This document shows positions 6,988-9,024 of a stretch of 9,024 nt of DNA, in pieces. The stretch covers positions 1-9,024 of the forward strand of contig DAOVIU010000028.1 in assembly GCA_030673585.1 (NCBI GenBank), read 5' to 3'. Position numbers and translations under genes: made by a program. The notes beneath the pieces are model-generated. The model made no database searches. It was not told the DNA's origin and saw nothing but the letters and a program-made list of their open reading frames with translations. Origin of the DNA: Pseudomonadota bacterium (GTDB taxonomy: Bacteria > Desulfobacterota > BSN033 > G020346125). Numbering within the stretch: the stretch's first letter is position 1; each line of letters opens with the position of its first letter.

Positions 6988-7013
6988 AAGGGGAGAACCG
7001 AAGTTCTCCCCTT
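6988..7013 (-). terminator. UUCG-loop intrinsic terminator of the HU gene
   Basis: A perfect 11-bp stem (arms 6988-6998 and 7003-7013) encloses a TTCG loop closed by a C-G pair on the minus strand, the exceptionally stable UUCG tetraloop. A run of T follows directly, formed by the nine A at 6981-6989. It begins about 15 nt after the HU stop codon and insulates HU from selB. Confidence 0.93.
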
Positions 7014-7028
7014 CCCAGGAAAGGGCTC

Positions 7029-7301
7029 TTATTTCACGGTGTCCCTCAGTTTATTTCCCGGCTTGAATTTGGCGACCTTGGTGGCTGGTATCTTGATCTC
7101 CTTTCCCGTTCGGGGGTTGCGCCCCGACCTCGCCTTCCTCCTTGCAACCATGAAGGTGCCAAACCCAGTCAGGGTCAATTTATCACCCTTTTTCAATGCC
7201 TTTGTTACGTTGCCGGTAAAGGAATTTAGTGCCTTTTCAGCCGCTGCCTTCGTAATCTTGGCATCCTTCGCGATACTCCCAATGAGTTCAGCCTTTGTCA
7301 T
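7029..7301 (-). CDS. hup: DNA-binding protein HU
   Basis: This is a 90-residue HU-type histone-like protein that bends and constrains chromosomal DNA. It begins MTKAELIGSIAKDAKITK, has the core LTLTGFGTF (about 42-50) and the beta arm GRNPRTGKEI (about 60-69, intercalating Pro63), and ends in a basic FKPGNKLRDTVK tail. Length and motifs are those of canonical HU and complete. Start: ATG with AAGGAGGTG upstream. It is monocistronic by context, with a near-consensus promoter about 75-100 nt upstream, a leader hairpin and a strong terminator 15 nt past the stop. It differs clearly from the IHF-like paralogue at 3,248-3,526 and probably serves as the abundant nucleoid protein. Confidence 0.97.
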   Translation of the reverse strand: MTKAELIGSIAKDAKITKAAAEKALNSFTGNVTKALKKGDKLTLTGFGTFMVARRKARSGRNPRTGKEIKIPATKVAKFKPGNKLRDTVK

Positions 7302-7334
7302 CCCTTTTCACCTCCTTTTCCTTTGAATCATCGC

Positions 7335-7360
7335 TAAAAGCCCGTATTTTCGGGCTTTTA
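7335..7360 (-). promoter_or_regulatory. Hairpin in the HU mRNA leader (possible attenuator or read-through terminator)
   Basis: A perfect 10-bp inverted repeat (TAAAAGCCCG and CGGGCTTTTA) encloses a 6-nt AT loop. It lies between the HU promoter (7376-7404) and the HU ribosome site, starting about 10 nt after the predicted transcription start. On the minus strand it ends in TTTTAGCG, only a four-T tract. It could attenuate HU, stabilise the 5' end of the mRNA, or stop read-through from the radical SAM gene. Its role cannot be decided from sequence. Confidence 0.7.
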
Positions 7361-7375
7361 AAATGCGGTGACCCC

Positions 7376-7404
7376 ATGGTAAATAGTTTAACAATAAATG
7401 TCAA
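7376..7404 (-). promoter_or_regulatory. Sigma70-type promoter of HU
   Basis: On the minus strand a perfect TTGACA (7399-7404) is followed after 17 bp by TACCAT (7376-7381). The spacer is AT-rich and the predicted start is near 7369. It lies in the 248-nt gap between the radical SAM stop and HU. The remaining part of that gap (about 7,405-7,549) is AT-rich with a small GAGG-CGA-CCTC dyad near 7480; I see no gene in it. Confidence 0.7.
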
Positions 7405-7549
7405 CTAAAAATCTCTCATTTCTTCCATTTTTTTCTCAATTTCCCGACCATCTTTTCACCATTTCTCGTTCCCACAAACGCTGAGGTCGCCTCGTCATCC
7501 CCTGAAAGTTATTTCCTACTGATTCAAAAAAAGTAAAAATTTCGAAAAG

Positions 7550-8698
7550 TTATATATATCTTTCCATGAAGCTGGCAATGGTCTCTTCGACCGTTTGCGG
7601 TGATGCGGTCCCTATCTTTTCGAGGAAATCCTGCACCCTTTGGAACAGCAGTGGATTGCTGAGGTCATCTAATCTCCGATAAACCCCTGCACGTCTTCCC
7701 AGGCGATAATTAAGTCTCTCATCTTCCGGAAGCGCCAAGTATCGATCGATGACTCCTATCATCCCCGCTTTGTCCCCCGGCATTTGCCCCTCTACCTCCT
7801 CCAAAAGGTTTAAGATGTGATCGCTGGCAAAATAGCTCTTAATGCCATGGAGTCCTTCGATGAGCAACCTCTCCTCCCTTACGATTTCATCATCGGAACA
7901 CAGGACGAATTCGCTCGCTCGGACCTTTTCGTACAGAGGCGTATCCTTGAGAACCTTCAGGGTTCTAACCCGAATGAAATGGGGACCGATCTGGTTCAGG
8001 ACCTTGGAAGTTTCAATGGCGTGGGGTTTCCACATCCTTTTTCCCCCCAGCCCTAAAATCACGTATTCGGAAAGCTCCAAACCGGATCTCTTCACCTTTT
8101 TTCCCGCCTCGACATGTTCCCTGGCCGTCACCCCCTTCTTCATGCATGCCAGAAGGCGATCATATCCCGATTCCAGGCCGATATGAACCCTTGATAACCC
8201 TACTTCGCGGAGCGCCTTGAGCTTTTTGAGTTCGGTTCTGAAGACCGTCTTCGACCTTGCATACGTAGTAACCCTCTCGATATGAGGGAAAGTTTCCCTC
8301 AGAAAGGTAATGATCGCCGCCAGGTCGTCAGCCTGCATCCTCAGGTTATCGCCGTCTTGAAGAAAAACATTCTTGCCCCCGCCGTATAGCCACAGGGCAA
8401 TCCTCCTAAAATCCTCACTGTAAAGATCAGGCCTTTCAAAAATGGTTTGAACCATCGAGGTATCGATTTCCCCCGCAAGGCCCCTGTTCCATGAAATCGC
8501 CTTTATTTCCCCGCTGATCTCCTGAACAGTCCTGATATCCCCCTTAACCTCATCCACCGATCTCACGCTGAAACGCTCCCCCTTGTAGGTTCGGCAAAAG
8601 GCGCACCGATTCCATGGACAATTGCGGGTAACCCGGATAAGGAGGCTGTAAGCCTCATTGGGAGGCCTAATAGGACCCTCCTCAAAGCTCAATGCCAT
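7550..8698 (-). CDS. Radical SAM protein of unknown substrate
   Basis: The 382-residue protein has a radical SAM core. The N-terminal cluster motif reads NCPWNRCAFCRTYKGERFS, with C27, C32 and C35, i.e. CX4CX2C rather than the usual CX3CX2C. Later core elements are VFLQDGDNL (about 111-119), in the place of the SAM-contacting strand region, RVHIGLESGYD (170-180) and YVILGLGGK (212-220). The C-terminal 100 residues show no recognised accessory domain and no extra cysteine cluster. The whole resembles HemN/COG1032-like radical SAM enzymes, for which the substrate cannot be predicted. The ATG at 8698 has GGAG about ten bases upstream; a TTG at 8707 is the alternative. It begins 22 nt after the stop of an upstream fragment, so the two were probably one operon. 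Confidence 0.9.
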   Translation of the reverse strand: MALSFEEGPIRPPNEAYSLLIRVTRNCPWNRCAFCRTYKGERFSVRSVDEVKGDIRTVQEISGEIKAISWNRGLAGEIDTSMVQTIFERPDLYSEDFRRIALWLYGGGKNVFLQDGDNLRMQADDLAAIITFLRETFPHIERVTTYARSKTVFRTELKKLKALREVGLSRVHIGLESGYDRLLACMKKGVTAREHVEAGKKVKRSGLELSEYVILGLGGKRMWKPHAIETSKVLNQIGPHFIRVRTLKVLKDTPLYEKVRASEFVLCSDDEIVREERLLIEGLHGIKSYFASDHILNLLEEVEGQMPGDKAGMIGVIDRYLALPEDERLNYRLGRRAGVYRRLDDLSNPLLFQRVQDFLEKIGTASPQTVEETIASFMERYI

Positions 8699-8720
8699 CT
8701 GTTGCAAACTCCAACTCGGT

Positions 8721-8921
8721 TTAGACGAAGATTAAATCCTCCGGTTCTATATCCAACTTGGAAAAGATCTTCTTCTCAATGCGGTTGCTGAACGATTCCA
8801 TTCGATTCATCCACGCTTTTCCCTCTTCTTCGGTCCTGCAATATCTGGCCCTGAGATCTTCAAACCTCTCCCCCAAGGTTACAACCTGATCGTGACGGAC
8901 CCTCTTATCCGAACGCGAAGT
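8721..8921 (-). CDS. C-terminal fragment of an unrecognised protein
   Basis: An open minus-strand frame of about 66 codons ends at TAA (8721-8723). It reads VTLGERFEDLRARYC, then a Glu/Lys-rich amphipathic stretch, and ends KLDIEPEDLIFV. The composition looks like a real coding region: charged helices and a plausible C-terminal tail. I do not recognise the family. Upstream, two in-frame stops (TAATAA on the minus strand, near 8922-8927) and the lack of a ribosome site or good start codon indicate that the N-terminal part is missing. The first ATG in frame (8810) would leave only 29 residues. It lies 22 nt before the radical SAM start, suggesting an operon partner. The break coincides with the start of a plus-strand gene fragment. 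Confidence 0.5.
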   Translation of the reverse strand, partial: TSRSDKRVRHDQVVTLGERFEDLRARYCRTEEEGKAWMNRMESFSNRIEKKIFSKLDIEPEDLIFV

Positions 8922-9024
8922 TTATTATCGGAGATATCAGAGATAGGGAAAGGCTTACAATGGCGTTTAAGGGGGTTGATTACGCCGTTAATACAGCAGC
9001 TATGAAACGTATTGAGGTATGTGA
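8909..9024 (+). pseudogene. 5'-truncated UDP-N-acetylglucosamine 4,6-dehydratase-like fragment (PseB/CapD type)
   Basis: The plus strand in the frame of 8921-8923 reads KFIIGDIRDRERL, then MAFKGVDYAVNTAAMKRIEVC, and runs off the window. This matches the conserved F-I-G-D-V-R-D ... GVDxVxxAAxKxVxxxE stretch of the extended short-chain dehydrogenase family that starts bacillosamine, pseudaminic acid and capsule sugar pathways. It corresponds to roughly residues 60-100 of the family. The N-terminal Rossmann glycine motif that must precede it is absent; upstream DNA belongs to the minus-strand fragment. No start codon or ribosome site is in place. Family recognition is from motif memory, and the left boundary is approximate. 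It may be a true remnant or an assembly join. Confidence 0.6.

Noticed and set aside
1..9024. CRISPR array, insertion sequence or prophage
   Set aside because: No regularly spaced repeats, transposase, integrase or terminal inverted repeats were seen. The inverted repeats found are all explained as terminators or leader hairpins.

Overview
The window is a compact bacterial chromosomal segment. From the infB-side edge to about 8,700 every gene lies on the minus strand. The rimP-nusA-ylxR order with an infB-type ribosome site at the edge, two HU/IHF paralogues and a SelB with winged-helix C-terminus all fit a Gram-negative anaerobe-like genome. The protein sequences look most like Desulfobacterota (former Deltaproteobacteria). 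That placement is inference from sequence feel, not from a search. Base composition is moderate and Shine-Dalgarno sites are strong (GGAGG type).

Layout, read in the direction of transcription (right to left). (1) About 8,700-9,024: a C-terminal fragment of an unrecognised minus-strand protein sits head to head with a 5'-truncated plus-strand fragment of a UDP-N-acetylglucosamine 4,6-dehydratase-like protein. This is a broken junction, either a rearrangement scar or an assembly chimera. (2) 7,550-8,698: a radical SAM protein with a CX4CX2C cluster motif. (3) 7,029-7,301: an HU gene with its own sigma70-type promoter, a hairpin in its leader and a UUCG-loop terminator. (4) 4,294-6,838: selB followed by an HNH endonuclease gene that has its own near-consensus promoter; a long terminator closes this unit. 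(5) 2,425-4,053: HIT protein, IHF/HU-like protein and a nucleoside phosphorylase-like protein, probably one operon. (6) 24-2,286: rimP-nusA-ylxR, leading into infB outside the window. A terminator hairpin precedes rimP, and a plausible promoter lies upstream of that hairpin, so the hairpin may also act as a leader attenuator.

Functionally this is mainly a translation and transcription housekeeping region: ribosome maturation (RimP), elongation/termination control (NusA), an RNA-binding accessory protein (YlxR), selenocysteine delivery (SelB) and nucleoid proteins. It also holds nucleotide-related enzymes (HIT, phosphorylase) and two enzymes of unknown substrate. I see no tRNA, rRNA, CRISPR array, insertion sequence or convincing new system. 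The points most worth checking are the leader hairpins, the unusual radical SAM cysteine spacing, the atypical phosphorylase N-terminus and the junction at the right end.
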